Shown piece after piece: positions 34,045-47,058 of a DNA stretch of 64,000 nucleotides. The notes beneath the pieces are model-generated. The model worked only from the letters and a program-made list of their open reading frames with translations. It was not told the DNA's origin and searched no databases. Positions within the stretch are counted from its first letter, which is position 1, and each line of letters opens with the position of its first letter. The stretch is taken from NCBI GenBank assembly GCA_029204225.1, contig MU831961.1, positions 30,341 to 94,340 on the forward strand. The letters run 5' to 3'. Both the position numbers and the translations under genes were made by a program. This stretch comes from Diphasiastrum complanatum (taxonomy: Eukaryota; Streptophyta; Lycopodiopsida; Lycopodiales; Lycopodiaceae).

Positions 34045-36280
34045 CCAGGGTCCTGGCCATGTTCAGGAGACAGTCCACCTTGGATGTCTTGAGACCTGCC
34101 CCCACCAAGTATGCAAGTTGCAACTCAAATTTAAGTGTGCTTCTGTTGGCAAGTATTTATTGTTTAGTAATGGCCCATGCCACATGGGCTACTGTAGTTT
34201 GAACTTTATAACTTTAAACTAATGGCTATTGTAGTTTGTAACTTTGTGAGCACTGAATGTTCAATGTACCTACTCTTGAGACTTGAATGTTTAATGCAAT
34301 GCATCATGATTCATGCATGTACTCTGTTATCACTTGTGCCCTGTGCAGGTTTGCATTGATGTTCCTAGTCCTGGAACGACTGTTGAAAGTTCATCAGGCC
34401 TTGAGGCAGATGGTTGTTGCCATTGAGTGGGCGCAGTGGGGGCCATCACAGGAGCCCAGGGGTAAGAGATTCGAGCGGACCATTATGTCGAGTGCATTTT
34501 GGGATGAGGCACGATCCATTGTGGTGGGCCTACAGCCTATCTACACTATCATGCGCCAAACAAGAGGGCTGCACATTGGGCCTCTTGTATGAGTTCATGG
34601 ACAGGCTGGGTGAGCAGTTGAGTATTTGCACAATTATCGCCGACGCTTATTACTTAAGCCTTGCTACCTTACTAGTTACTAGTTGGTAGTAGGTACTAAC
34701 CTCTAAGTTGTAACTAATGTTTGAACTTTGAAATCTGAAATTTGAATAATTGAATCATTGATGAATCATCATTAAATCATTCGACATTCATGATTAAACC
34801 TTCAAGATTCAAATTCAAATGTAGTATGTACTATAATTAATAATTATTAATGTGTCTTGCAGGCTTGAGGAGGTCCGGCTCCTTTGGCAGAGCAGGTGGG
34901 AGTGGTTTCATAAGCCCCTGCATGCCATGGCCCACATACACCATCCACTTTGGAGTATGTGAGCAGCAATACACAGATAGGGAGCTCAGGGATGGCTGGA
35001 ATGCCAATATCTCCCGAGTTTATCCTGATGTACGCGAGCAGGCTAACCTACTAGATGAGTTCCAAATTTTCAAGCATGAGACCTTGGAGTTCACGCCTCT
35101 GGCTTGGCGCTTTTGAGAGACGGTAATAAACTGACCATTACAGTTTAAACTTTACATTTTACTGCACAATTACTCAATCACATTGTTGGTTACTAGTAAC
35201 TACTAACTACTAACTTGGTAGTTGCATTTATTTACTTGCATAACTTGCATGGGAATCAGGTCCCAAGATGGATATAGCCTATAACTTGCAACTACTAACT
35301 CCCCCTTGAATTGTGATTCAAGCCAGCTACATCCCGTGTCATGGTGGTCGAAGTTTGGATTGATGTCCCCAAATTGTGTCGTCTTTTGCCATCAGAATCC
35401 TCTCACAAGACTGCACTGCAGTCGCTTGTGAGAGAAACTGGAGTGTTCATTCCCTGATTCACACGAAGAAGAGGAATCGACTCTCCTCTGTACAATTCTA
35501 GAGGCTGGTGTACGTATACGCCAACCTGAGACTTTTGGGTAGACTCCAGACCACCGCAGAGCCTATCCAGGTAAGACATAATTATAATTTCTAACATGTG
35601 ATCCCAGATAGTAGATACTAGATAGATGTAGCCAAATGTTAACTTTTGTCGGCCCTCCAAATTTTGTCTTGATTTCAATGTGCATGTGACATGTGCGTAG
35701 GTTAATCTAGATGAGATCGATGTGGCAAAGGTTCCAGATTTGCCACCGAGAGACCAGGCAGAGGAGGACGTGTATGCATTCCTCCATGAGGAGACCATCA
35801 GAGTATAGGTGAGAAATTAAGATTTAGTTCTTACTACTCGGTTGACAACTTGACGAGGCTTGTCAGTGTGTCACTTGTGACTTGTCTAAGGTCTTAAAAT
35901 AGATTTTTAAAGTTCGAACTAATTATTGTAATTTACTAATTTGCGGGCAATAATACGTTTGGCCCTCCTTGTGTGCAGGACCTGTCACTCGAGCACAGCG
36001 CAAGAGGAGGGCAGGAGAGGGTATGAGCTCCCGTGCTCACAGCCCTGACGACAAGTCTGAGCCTGAGGCATCGTCAAGGTCAGAGTCCTCAGAGGAGGAG
36101 TATGTGGATGAGGAGTCCGCGGAGAGCGGGGAGGAGGATGAGGGGCATCATACCTCTGCCTCCGATGAAATTTTGTCGCTGCCACTCAAGAGACCACAGC
36201 AGGCTCCACAGCACCACCGAGCAGGAGGAGACTCAGGCCTAGGAGAGCTTAGAGTGCTCAGTGTACATTGTACAGTGTAG
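34045..36280 (+). pseudogene. Decayed hAT transposase copy (DUF659 type), intron-containing
   Basis: Exon-like blocks on the plus strand follow the transposase order. They are FRRQSTLDVLRPAPTKY (34,060-34,112); RFALMFLVLERLLKVHQALR, AFWDEARSIVVGLQPIYTIM and YEFMDRLG (34,350-34,620); the dimerisation region (34,862-35,110) with LEEVRLLW and QQYTDRELRDGWNANISRV; ACERNWS--SLIHTKKRNRL-type remains (35,410-35,570); and a charged tail at 35,979-36,280 (RAQRKRRAGEGMSSRAHSPD, SEEEYVDEESAESGEEDEG). It aligns by eye with the better-preserved element at 53.6-58.0 kb. The N-terminal BED finger is missing, cut off by the copia LTR. Confidence 0.7.
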
Positions 36281-36679
36281 ATCAGTTACTAGTACTCTGT
36301 AGATAGATGATAGACCATAGACTATAGTAGTTGTACCTTGTAAATTTGTAATTACATAGTATTGATGAGCATTGACTCTTGAGTTTACATTGGGGCTATT
36401 AGAATAGGCCAACAACCCTGAAGTTAAACAAGTGGTGGTATAATCCAAATGAACCTATGAAACCAGGGGCTGATCTGGCACTATATCTTAAAGTACGAGA
36501 TAGGAACTCCAAGGAGCGAAAGACCCTCAACGAGATGTTTCTCTTCCACTTTTTAGGAGCAGCTGATGCGGTGCTCATCGACACGGATGTGGGCTCAGAT
36601 CAAAGTGAGACAACTGCAAAGACACCACGAACAAATCTGTGCAAGAGCGCCTTTGCGAGTGAGCACTAGAAGTGGCAAT

Positions 36680-37680
36680 CATTGTCCATGTTTATCTTCT
36701 TATTGAAAAAAAAAAATTGTATATATTTCTTGCAGTGAACTATTATGTTGTCGTTGTCATCAGAGTCTCAGACATGTCACATGTGGCATTACACTGGTGA
36801 CCGGACTCATCAGGCACCTGGCATATGTATAATGTTCATTGTAATTTGTTATGATATATATTATGGATTCTAATTTCTGATGTACTGTGTACTATGCACT
36901 ATGTTTAATGTTATATAAAGAATGTGGAATCATGAATGTTCAATGTTGAATGATGAATCTAAGTTTCTAACCTAAATTTTTTTGGCTTTAGCCTTTCTCA
37001 AACATTGTCATAACCTTCTTGTTTATTCTTTTCTCCGATCTCGATTCTCGACATTGCAAATAACTTTGAACTTTGAAACAAAATTACAATCTTAAGCAGT
37101 AGGTACTAGTAACTACTTAGTACTAACTAGGTAATGTGGCAAATCCTAGAGGCATAATGCATTTGCCATTGCTCCAAGTTCCAAGTTCCAACTGTGACTT
37201 GTCAGATGTCTCATGAGTCATGTGACATGAATTACGAATCATGAATGATGAATCATAATTCATGATTCAGATTCCAGAACAGTGAACCTACGGTCTACCT
37301 AGCTACCATATCAGACTATTATCACCTCATGATTCAGATTCCAGAACGGTGAACCTACAGTCTACCTAGCTACCATATCAAACTCTTATCACCTCAAATT
37401 TCAATTATACACCTAATTTCTAAACCCCAACTCCAGGTCCACAGTCTCCTTAGCAAGCAGATCCTTGTACCCAGGATATGGATAGAACTTACAACTTACT
37501 GCAGTTCTCTTAAACTTGGGTCATTATGTTTTGATACTCATACGACAAGTCACAGGAGATCTGATTATGCTTATATATATGTAAATTTAGAGGAAATTGT
37601 TTAGCTATTAAGTATTTGTACAGAGAATATATGACATGCACATCTAAGAAAATTATTGATTTTTATAAAATGAAAAAGAA
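36680..37680. other. Non-coding, with a 67-bp tandem duplication
   Basis: No gene. A segment beginning CATGATTCAGATTCCAGAAC is present twice in a row at about 37,261-37,327 and 37,328-37,394, with a few differences. The rest is probably the 3' flank of the decayed hAT copy. Confidence 0.6.
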
Positions 37681-37682
37681 AG

Positions 37683-37782
37683 GTTCGAACCGTTTTCCGA
37701 TTCAAACCTGGCTTGCCGATTCGAACCGGAAAGAATCGGTTCGAATCGGCTGGTTCGAATCTACCTGTTCGAATCGGGGTGT
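37683..37782. repeat. Cluster of GGTTCGAATC-like words
   Basis: Within 100 bp the self-complementary core TTCGAA occurs five times, plus a near copy (ATTCAAACC), in words such as GGTTCGAACC, GATTCGAACCGG and GGTTCGAATCGG, on both strands. The cluster abuts LINE sequence at about 37,790. The word equals the tRNA B-box consensus (GGTTCGANTCC), but no tRNA cloverleaf or A box was found. Confidence 0.6.
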
Positions 37783-37784
37783 AA

Positions 37785-38765
37785 CCTTGACGCAGATGAT
37801 GTGGTTCTAGTCTCACATACCATGGAGGGCCTACAGAGACAGCTTGATTGCCTTCGTGACTTTTGTTCCAGATGGGACCTAGGGGTTAAGATTGAAAAGA
37901 CCAAAGTGATGGTCTTCAACGCTACCAAGAGCTTTATGCTAAGATAGGAACTCTTTGACGGTCAACCACTGGAGGTTGTTTCATCTTACACTTATAGGCA
38001 TACTCTTTACTGGACCTATCTTTAGTATGAGATAGGCAACTTCCACTAGACTTTGGAAGGGTCATGCTTCTCTTGCCCAACTAGAGACTTTGTTTTTGTA
38101 AGTCTATTTGAGACGCCTCGAGTAAGTGTATGCTTTTTGACATCACCGTTTCCCCTATGCGGCAGCAGCATATAAAGTTGGTCCTACCTCATCTGATTGG
38201 GCCAGTATCTCGCGATTATAGATTACTATGCTCTCATGTATGACACGGGCTAAACCCTTAGTCCCACACCAGATCATCCTTGCAAAGTTTGCAGTCCTGC
38301 CCATGTACATTTGATGCCATAATCCAGCTCATCACATATATCCCATGAGTCAGTGAGTTTCAGATTGCTGAGCAAAGATATACATAGGCTGCTCTCATCC
38401 CATCCCAACGCTTACATAGTCAAGGCTATCAGTTGGCTTAATTCTCACAGGCTTCTTACCTCCTTGACACACTTGGCATCTCCATCATTGCCCTTCTCTC
38501 AAGTACCCATGATTACATTAGATGGGTCATCTACAAAGCCTATCTTGAATGAGCCTAACATGGTCAGTTGGGTGCCAAACCCGACTATTATCGGCTTCAT
38601 TTTTAGAGACAGATGTATCAAGGATCCCACTTCTACCACACTACCTATGTTCTGGGTTATCACATGGTCTCAGATTCATATTGGGTCAGTTCCGTGTCTC
38701 TTCACACCAGCTTGAGGTTGAGAGAAATATTTCATGGACACCAACAATGCTACCACTAATTTTGG
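37785..38765 (+). pseudogene. LINE ORF2 fragment
   Basis: It starts exactly at the catalytic motif (GCAGATGATGTGG, the ADDVV of YADDVV) and continues EGLQRQLDCLRDFCSRWDLG, VKIEKTKVMVFNATKSFM, WASISRL-like remains, VSWVPN and LPHYLCSGLSHGLRFILGQF then RVSSHQLEVE. It has many frameshifts. There is no 3' tail. Confidence 0.75.
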
Positions 38766-41214
38766 AAAGTTACTACTCTCAATCTTTGTGGTATAGTTGA
38801 ACTTGTTATCTGCAATGCGCTGCATAAATGGCCATCTTCAAATTGCTGTACATGCTCGTCTATAAAAGGCAATAGAGTTGTTCACTATAATTTGGCCTCC
38901 CCTAGTACAAGTGGACTGATTAATACTATGAAAGTTAGAATCAGATCACCATCCTATTGTTTAGAAGTAAAATGTGGTGTGTTAAACCCTACATAAAAAC
39001 CTGAAAAGATAGAGCAGCAAATTCAAATTTGTGCCCCATAGTATGAATTATATGGCTCATTTAAAAAAACACACACGCAACTATAGGGCCAACATTGTAA
39101 CTAACAAATATGTGAATTTTTGAAAGTCAATTGTTGAAAGTACAAGAGTTGCTTTCAACGAAAAAATCATGTAGCCAACAAAATTTGCTTTTGGATATGT
39201 GGAAAAGGCATCCTAAGAGTTTTTGAAAAAAGCTAATTGGCAAGCACAAAATAGATGCAAACGACAATAAACTGATTTGTGGTTCAAAAGACTGACAGGA
39301 AGTGAAGCGTAGTATGGATAGTCCACCAACAAGGACACATAAGGGGTCGTTTCACAAAAGAAGTGCAGAATGAATTTCTAGCTCTTTTAATGATAACGTT
39401 TGTGATATCAAAGGGTTGCAGGCCCAATTCTTCATAAATGGGGTTCTTGATCCACCCGTGCATGATTCGCCACACATGGGGCAGTGTCGGAGGAAAAATA
39501 ATAATGAGGTTCTTGTTTGCTTTATCACAGATTTGTTAAATCAAGCATCGATAGAAAATTTTCCCAAGAAATGGTCACATAGTAAACTTGTTCCTTTATT
39601 CAAGATTGTTGATGCCTTCAAACTAATCGACAATTACGGACGAACCAAACTTCTCTTTAATCTGCAACGCACTACCCTTCAATCTAATGATAGAGCACCC
39701 TTGAAAACCCCAACAGCCACAAACAAGGCAACAATAGAAGAATCACAAACTTTAATAAAAAATAGGACAACAATACATAACTTCATACATGTGAAGGGGG
39801 CGCAACTCTCCTTGTGGCACTCATTCATTTGCAGTTTCTAATGTGGCACAAGCTATATGGAATTTAGTGGCCCCACATGCCATGCAAACATGTACTCAAC
39901 TCATTGACGAAAGCTCAGATCCCCCTGATAAAAAAGCACCTTCACAGTCCAATTTCAGCACTTGACGTTTGACTAGTATTGATGACATTTACCCTTGTAC
40001 TTTAGGTTATACAAAAAAATTCAATTTCACATTTATGACCCCAAGTACATAGTCCCATGTATGCACAACTATAAATGTACAAAGCATAGAACAACTACTT
40101 TCATTTCTAGAATTGAGTTTGGCTAGCTTACTACTCATCTTGACTATCTTATGCTAAGTGATGCTTGCACACATACAATCAATGGAAATGGAGGTAACAT
40201 CTTATTCCATACTGTTTATTCATATCTGACATAAAAAAAATTTGATTAATAATGGATCAATTATCAAAAGATAACGATTTATACATGCTAACAAATTTGT
40301 CACTTTACTCATTAAATTTGTACTTGTAATGGTTCCCAGTAATAACCATTTCCTCAGACTCTCCACTTCTATATATTGAAATTGAAATAGCAAAAGGTGG
40401 ACATCAATTTTCTAAAAATAATAATGATTACTCTGATCTAGATAAAAAAACACAAAGCATCAAAACTTGGTGAAATGTTTGTTCACTAGATCAAAGAATC
40501 AACATGGAAAGCATAAAATCCATATTGATGTGGCAAACCTTTTGTGAGTGGGTGACCGTTGCGATGAAGGAGATCTGCGGTCTGGAGATGTTGAGCGACT
40601 ACGACCTTTCATAAAGCCCAATAAAATGAAAGTAGGTAACATGATTAAGCTTTATCCAAAACACATGCACCAAATTTAAAAAAAACTATTTCAAACCATG
40701 TAATTGATTGAGCATATTGTCATCCAACCTTACAAAGCAACATAATCAAGATTCACAAAATTATAAAATTCTTCCAATTTAAAGGAATCTTTCTTATCAA
40801 ACAAGCTAAAAAATTGAATGTGATAGGTTTTCGATGAAATGAAGACTTGGCACCTCAATGGTTGATAATAACACATGTTGGAATCAAGATTTGCCTCCTC
40901 ATTTTAACTTGGCATAGATAGTCTTATATAATGTTGTGGATAAATTAAGATGTATTATGCAACATGGATCTTATAGTGGCGTGGCACAAAAACCAAATGG
41001 TAATCAACGCAAAATAGTGTAGAACAATGTAGACCCAAAAGTATACGATGGACTTTATTGGACAACAAATAATACAACTAATCTTAGAAAGAGACTTTCT
41101 TACAATAAGACAATACGTAGACAAGGGACTCTCTTATGCCACCATGCAATTTTATCATTGAATTGGTAGCTCATGGGTTGGGAACCATATATAGCGTGTC
41201 CCACACCTCCTCTA
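38766..41214. other. Mostly unassigned intronic DNA around the RS exon at 40.6 kb
   Basis: AT-rich. One frame at 39,416-39,841 has a weak resemblance to non-LTR RT (FITDLLNQASIENFPKKWSH, SKLVPLFKIVDAFKLIDNYG recalls the FP--W--S-LVPIFK--D---L-NYR block), which suggests an old, different LINE. Otherwise nothing is recognisable apart from the host exon. Confidence 0.35.
40539..40605 (-). CDS. C3H13-like gene, second RS-rich exon
   Basis: A 67-bp exon bounded by GAAAG (acceptor) and AAAAG followed by gtttgcc (donor). It enters in phase 1 and leaves in phase 2. Joined to the previous exon it reads HK-G-RSRSTSPDRRSPSSQRSP-THK, a typical RS segment likely to be a phosphorylation and protein-interaction region of a nuclear RNA-binding protein (inference from RS domains generally). 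It is separated from its neighbours by introns of 7.9 and 12.9 kb. It is too short to stand out as an ORF and was found only by reading the minus strand for RS codons. Confidence 0.75.
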
Positions 41215-41854
41215 GTATGTGTGATACACATGAGGGGATGAGTCACATTTCCTCTTCAGATGCCCAGCTTACTACTACTTGTTCAAAGAGCACCTAGTCA
41301 CACTCTCTACCTTGATATCATATGAGGACTCTAGATGTGTTGCATCAATGATTCGGGAGATGTCAGACTTGCGGATGACAAGACTAGACAAGTGGCCTCC
41401 CCCTGATGCAGCTGAGCATCAGGTAGTGCCTATCCCACTAGAAAAAGAGACAAGAGGTAACCTTGAGCAGTGACTCTGATGGAGAGGCTGAGATTCCAGA
41501 CGCTTCCAGACACATATGGCAGAGACACTTGTTGACGCCCAAAGGGATAGCCAGTTCCTAGGCCACAGTCCATAGCTCCACAGTAGCAAAGACGACACCA
41601 ACGAGACAGAGGTCCACAACACACTCAACGATAGTTTCACTGCATACTATATGCCATTTTTTCCAGATTGATGGACATTTATTATACCAGGCTGATGGAT
41701 ATTGACTGTGCCAGCCATCTCATTATATGTAGTTTGAGTTTGCAGCTATTGTTTCTTTTTAGCTAGTTGAGCTTTTAAACTCCTATATGTGCACACTTGA
41801 CATGTACCTTTTCTTAGTCCTATGTACCTTAGGGTATTTCAAGAACATTAATAA

Positions 41855-41931
<77 letters not shown>
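41215..41931 (+). mobile_element. LINE 3' fragment ending in (CT)n
   Basis: Contains the end of ORF2 (YYLFKEHLVTLSTLISYEDS, RCVASMIREMSDLRM), then a 3' UTR ending AACATTAATAAAG and a 73-bp (CT)n tract (41,859-41,931). First of three LINEs joined head to tail. Confidence 0.8.
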
Positions 41932-41933
<2 letters not shown>

Positions 41934-44102
41934 CACAAAACTTTATACCCTGGACTCCCCTCCTACCTTACTCTCACCACGACCTGCCCGCTGCACGCTT
42001 TCTACTCCACACATGGTTGAAAATGCCATTAACCATGCCAAACTTCATAAAGCCATTGACTATGATTCTCTAAACGTGGATTTCCTAAAACCTGTAGCAC
42101 ATCTTATCTCGCCCTTTATTGCTCATGCTTTTAACACTGCTGTGACCTCTGGTTATCCTACCGCATGGGTGTACTAATATTCTTCATCCCATTCTCAAGC
42201 CAGGTGATCCCATAAATGTAGAAAACTACCGTACTATTATGATTGGTCACACTTTGGCTAAGATTTATGGTTCCATTTTACAGACGGTTACTGGATCTTT
42301 TGCCAAAACTGAGGATTTACATGCTATGGGTCAGGCTGGGTTCAGATCAGATTTTCATTTTGCGATGCATCATTGAGGAGGCACGACATCAGAGACAGAG
42401 AGTTTATTGTTGCTTTGTGGATTTCCGCAAAGCTTTTGACTTAGTTCCGAGACACCTCCTTTTCCAGAGATTATCTTTGCTTGGCTTCACAGACGAGACT
42501 ATTGCCGCGATCATTACTTTATATGAGCGAGTTTGGGCGCGGTTCAGGGACGGTAGTGGTTGGTTCTCACTGATCCACTCTACCATTGGAGTGAAGCAGG
42601 GCTGCCCCTTATCTCCTACTCTCTTTGCACTATATATTGATGACCTCGAGCGGATTATTCGAGAGGAAGGTGGAGAGGGCTGTCCCTTAGCAGATATTAT
42701 TATCCCCATTCTCCTATACGCTGATGATGTGGTTCTTCTCTCATCCTCTGCAGCTGGCTTACAGAGACACCTCTCTGCTTTACATCACTTCTGTTAGCTT
42801 TGGGGATTGACGGTTAATACTAAGAAGACCAAGATTATGGTGTTCAACACCAATAGACAGCATATGAGAGATGTGACCTTCTATTATGATGGGCTGCCGA
42901 TTGAGATTGTGACCTCTTACACTTATTTGGGAGTACTTTTTTCTGCTCCGCTACTCACATTTCGACCGGCAGCCCTCACCAGACTTCGTAAGGGGCACAC
43001 TTCTCTTGTTCATATGGAGAGATTCTACTCCACATATTATGTACAAGACCCTGCTACCAGATGCTTACTATTTTCTACCACTGTCTCCCCGGTTGTTTTA
43101 TAATTTGCTGAGACTTGGTGTCCGGATTTATCACGTGATACTTGGAGGGATCTTACTCGTATCCAGATTCTCATGCTTAGCAGGATGATTAGGGCTAAGC
43201 CCTCGGTGCCACATGATATCATATTAGCGGAGTTTGCTTCCCCTCCCCTGGTTATCGGTGCTATGTTTCAAATCATTACCTTTCTTCACAGGATATCAGA
43301 GGTAGACACTTCCAGATATATTGTTGTTGCTCTCACTTCATTACGCACCATTGCTGGATAGGAGGCCAAGCATTCTTGGTTTGGCAGTGTCTCAACCCTT
43401 CTTCAGACTTGGGGCTTATCTATACTTGATCTGCCGAGCGGGACTCATGCTTATATCAGATAGCATATTTATCGTAGCTACATACGCACTATATGGTCAC
43501 AGCCCGACCCTGATAAGGTCAAGATACATTTCTATGGCACACATCTACTACGGTTGGATACTACGGGTACCCCTGTCCTTCCAGCATATCTTACACAGCC
43601 ATTATCTTTTGGTCTGCGAGCTTCACTTCTACCTACCGCAGATATGGATCATAGCCAGGCTCATATTACCCAGTTTTTCCAGAAACGAGACAGAGAGGAC
43701 ATTTCCGTTTTGGATTTTGAAGTCCCCACTCGGAAATCAAAGACACAGAGAGTCTCACATATTTCTGCTAGATCCAGGATCACTAGATCTTCACGGGCTT
43801 CTCGCCAGTCCACAGCACGCTCCACTACTACTATCACTCATTACTTTCAGCTTACTCGTAGCTAGTCTCCTCCGCAGAGCAGGTGGTTAAGCTCTTGCAT
43901 TGTACCCTCGCAAGCTGGTGGTCAAGCTTGGATATTTCTTCTTCTTAGAGATAGCGAGATAGATATGCTAGTTTCTTGTCTTCTTCTCTTTTCTACTAGT
44001 AAATAAGTCCGTATGTGGACAATGCTCCTCACCTTTTGTACTCTCTTTTGTCTTATGTAACTTTGGGTACCAAAAGACGTTAACAATAATAATTCTAATG
44101 TT

Positions 44103-44196
<94 letters not shown>
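41932..44196 (+). mobile_element. Second LINE of the head-to-tail trio, ending in (CT)n
   Basis: It begins immediately after the (CT)n tract of the previous LINE, already inside ORF2 (AINHAKLHKAIDYDSLNVDF), so it is 5'-truncated. ORF2 is a distinct subfamily: RT blocks CCFVDFRKAFDLVPRHLLFQ, IGVKQGCPLSPTLFALYIDD and ILLYADDVVLLSS (catalytic YADD) are open from 42,243 to 42,797. A TAG follows, and the frame continues TVNTKKTKIMVFNT, LPIEIVTSYTYLGVLF and MIRAKPSVPHDIILAEFA, then breaks into other frames. The zinc-binding end is not recognisable; the tail instead has ARSRITRSSRASRQSTARST. The 3' end is GTTAACAATAATAATTC followed by (CT)n to 44,196. Confidence 0.85.
44106..44196 (+). repeat. (CT)n junction between the second and third LINE
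   Basis: About 45 CT units. Left side: LINE 3' end. Right side: truncated LINE ORF2. No other sequence lies between the two elements. Confidence 0.95.
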
Positions 44197-44200
<4 letters not shown>

Positions 44201-46993
44201 CACAATGAACTGTTGGAGTCACAAGCCACCTTCCTCACCACTTGTCTCCACACTGCTGCCACTTTGGCTTTCCCCTCTAAACCTCATAAACACAAACCAG
44301 TCCATCCCCAATCGTCCCGGCCTTTCCATCCACCGTGGTATGACGCGGAATGCCGATCCCTTCACCACTCTGTCACACATGCTCGTTTCCACGCCTGCCA
44401 TCTTCTTCGCTCTTCACGGCAACTGTACAACCGCACACTCCGTCGCAAAAAACGTGCCTATGATGACCCTGAAGGAAATCGTCTGGTGGACCTCCTTTTT
44501 AGCTCCTCCTCTGATACCTTTTGGCGTGAGTTTATCCCTCGTGCCCCACCCCCTCTTCTGGACAATTTACATATTTGGACCGACTATGCTACCCAGCTTT
44601 ACACTATACCCACTGATACACCCATCTCCATCTCTCCTTCACCTATAGACTTCACCTTTTTCACCCCTGACTTGGTCCGGGCAGCAATCAAAAAGCTGAA
44701 AACCCATCGCACCAGAGACATTGAAGACCTTGATTCTGAGCAGCTGATTCACGCCTCCGATACCCTCGCCCCTACACTATCCACTCTCCTTAACCGTGTT
44801 GTTGTTGAGGGCTTCCCATCCTCTTGGTGCACCAACATCATACATCCTAACCATAAAAATGGTGACCCCATGGTACCTTGTAATTACCGCACTATCATGA
44901 TTGGACACGTTCTCGCGAAACTATATGGCACCATCCTTCAGTCTGCAGTTAGTTCAGAGGCAGAGTCCAGGAGATTACATGCTTTGGGTCAGGAAAGGTT
45001 CCGCGCTCATTATTCCACTTGAGGAAGCTAGACACAGGAGAGAAAAGGTTTACTGTTGTTTTGTGGACTTCAGGAAAGCCTTTGATTCTGTCCCATGCTC
45101 CTTACTCATCCAGAGACTCCGAGACCTAGGTTTCTCTACAGATATTATTCTAGCCGTCATGGCTCTCTATGAGAGAGTTTTCGGTTGTTTCGTCATGGCA
45201 GTGGCATTTCAGAGCAAATCTGGAGTACTATTGGGGTTAAGCAGGGATGCTCTCTCTCACCAGTTCTCTTTGGATTATATATTGACGAACTAGAGCAAGT
45301 CATCTCTCAGTATGGTGGGGACGGTTGTCGGCTTGGAGACATTCTGATTGCCATCCTTCTCTATGCGGATGATGTGGCACTAGTCTCACGTACCAGAGAG
45401 GGATTACAGAGACAGTTGGACTCCTTACACACCTTTTGTACTCAGTGGGGTTTAGGGGTGAACCTCTCGAAGACCAAAGTTATGGTCTTCAACACCTCTC
45501 GGGCTTTTATGCAGTGCCAGGAGCTTACCTTTGATGGACAGTCCCTAGAGGTGGTCTCTTCATACACTTACCTGGGTGTGCTCTTCTCTGGTCCTACCTT
45601 CAATATGAGACAGGCGACTACTTCTAGACTTGGGAAGGGACACTCTTCCCTAGTCTAGCTGGAGAGATTCTGCTTCCGTAAGTCTATTCGAAATGCCCTG
45701 AGTAAGTGCAGATTGTTTGACACCATCGTCACCCCTTCAGCCCTGTATGCGGCAGAGATATGGTGTACAGGACTATCCTCTTCACACTGGTCCAGCATTT
45801 CACGCTTACAGACCACCATGTTAGCTCGCATGATCCGAGCGAAGCCCTCGGTCCCACATGAGATCATCCTTGCGGAGTTTGCCACCCCCCCTATTCAGAT
45901 TGAGGCAGCCTTCCAGCTTATCACATACATTCTGATACAGAGCAGAGATATACGCGGCTTGCACTCATGTCCTCTCATTGCCTTCAGAGTCAGGGATACC
46001 GGCTATCATGGTTCTCTCAGGCATCACACTTCCTCATGGAAGCATTTGGTATCACTATCACTGATCTCACTTTGGGCACACACCAGTACATTAGACATTT
46101 ATTATACAGAGCATATCTCGACCGTACTTGGCGACACCAGCTGGGTGTTAAGCCTGACTACTATCACTCACTTTTTGGAGCAGGATGTTGCCGGTCTTCC
46201 AGTCTTACCTCGCTATTTGTCCTCTGGACTATCACACGGTCTCCGTTTCACTTTGGGACAGTTCAGAGTCTCCTCACATCAGTTGGCTATTGAAACAAGC
46301 AGATTCCAGGGTACACCACGAGAGGAGAGACTATGCTTGTTGTGTCCCCTACATGAGATAGAGTCCGAGGAGCATTTCATCTTCATGTGCCCCATATATT
46401 ATGAGATTAGAGGGAGATATCACCGTCTATTCCGTGACATGCCTACTACACTTAGAGCACTGATTGGATATGAGGACTCTCGTTGTGTCACACTTATGCT
46501 ACGAGAGATGGTCTTGCTGCGCCAAGATATCTACCAGTCAGCTCACTAGCCACATCCTAGCTCTCAGGCTCAGATCACGACTTTCTTCAGACACGATCTG
46601 ATAACGATGACGACGACATACCACCTCACCGATGTCAGAGACAGTGTATCACTCATAGTCATGCAGCAGCTCGCACTTCTCACCTTGTTACGAGAGCACA
46701 CAGTTTTCACCCCTCTAGACGACGTCAGCGGCGGCCCGCATTACCTCCTGCTACAGCTCGAATCACATCCTTTTTCAACAGCAGCACTATATGATATTAC
46801 TCTACTCCTGGCAATTATCTTGCTCACACTCATGGACAATTGGCAGTTTGTAGTTTACAATTCTTTTACTCATTGTCTTTTATGCATAGTTTGGTTTTGG
46901 AGATGTTTATATACGCTCCCATGGTTTCACATACTTGACATGTACTCCTTTTGGTCTTATATGCCTTTTGGCATGGAAAAGACATTAATAAAG

Positions 46994-47055
<62 letters not shown>
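44197..47055 (+). mobile_element. Third LINE of the trio, ending in (CT)n
   Basis: It starts inside the (CT)n tail of the second LINE (ELLESQATFLTTCLHTAATL, near the endonuclease-RT linker). It runs through ORF2 to ERYHRLFRD-type C-terminal sequence (CLLCPLHEIESEEHFIFMC at about 46,335) and a 3' UTR ending TATGCCTTTTGGCATGGAAA, TTAATAAAGC and (CT)n at 46,998-47,055. It is the same subfamily as the copy at 19,811-22,517. ORF2 is open for 269 codons (44,213-45,022). A small deletion (loss of the DHVFTLR-AL segment), frameshifts near 45,205 and 45,930 and a stop at 45,656 then break it. The RT motifs DFRKAFDSVP, IGVKQGCSLSP and YADDVAL are present. Confidence 0.88.

Positions 47056-47058
<3 letters not shown>

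Noticed and set aside
37683-37782. tRNA gene
   Set aside because: Only the B-box-like word is repeated. No A box, acceptor stem or anticodon arm can be drawn.
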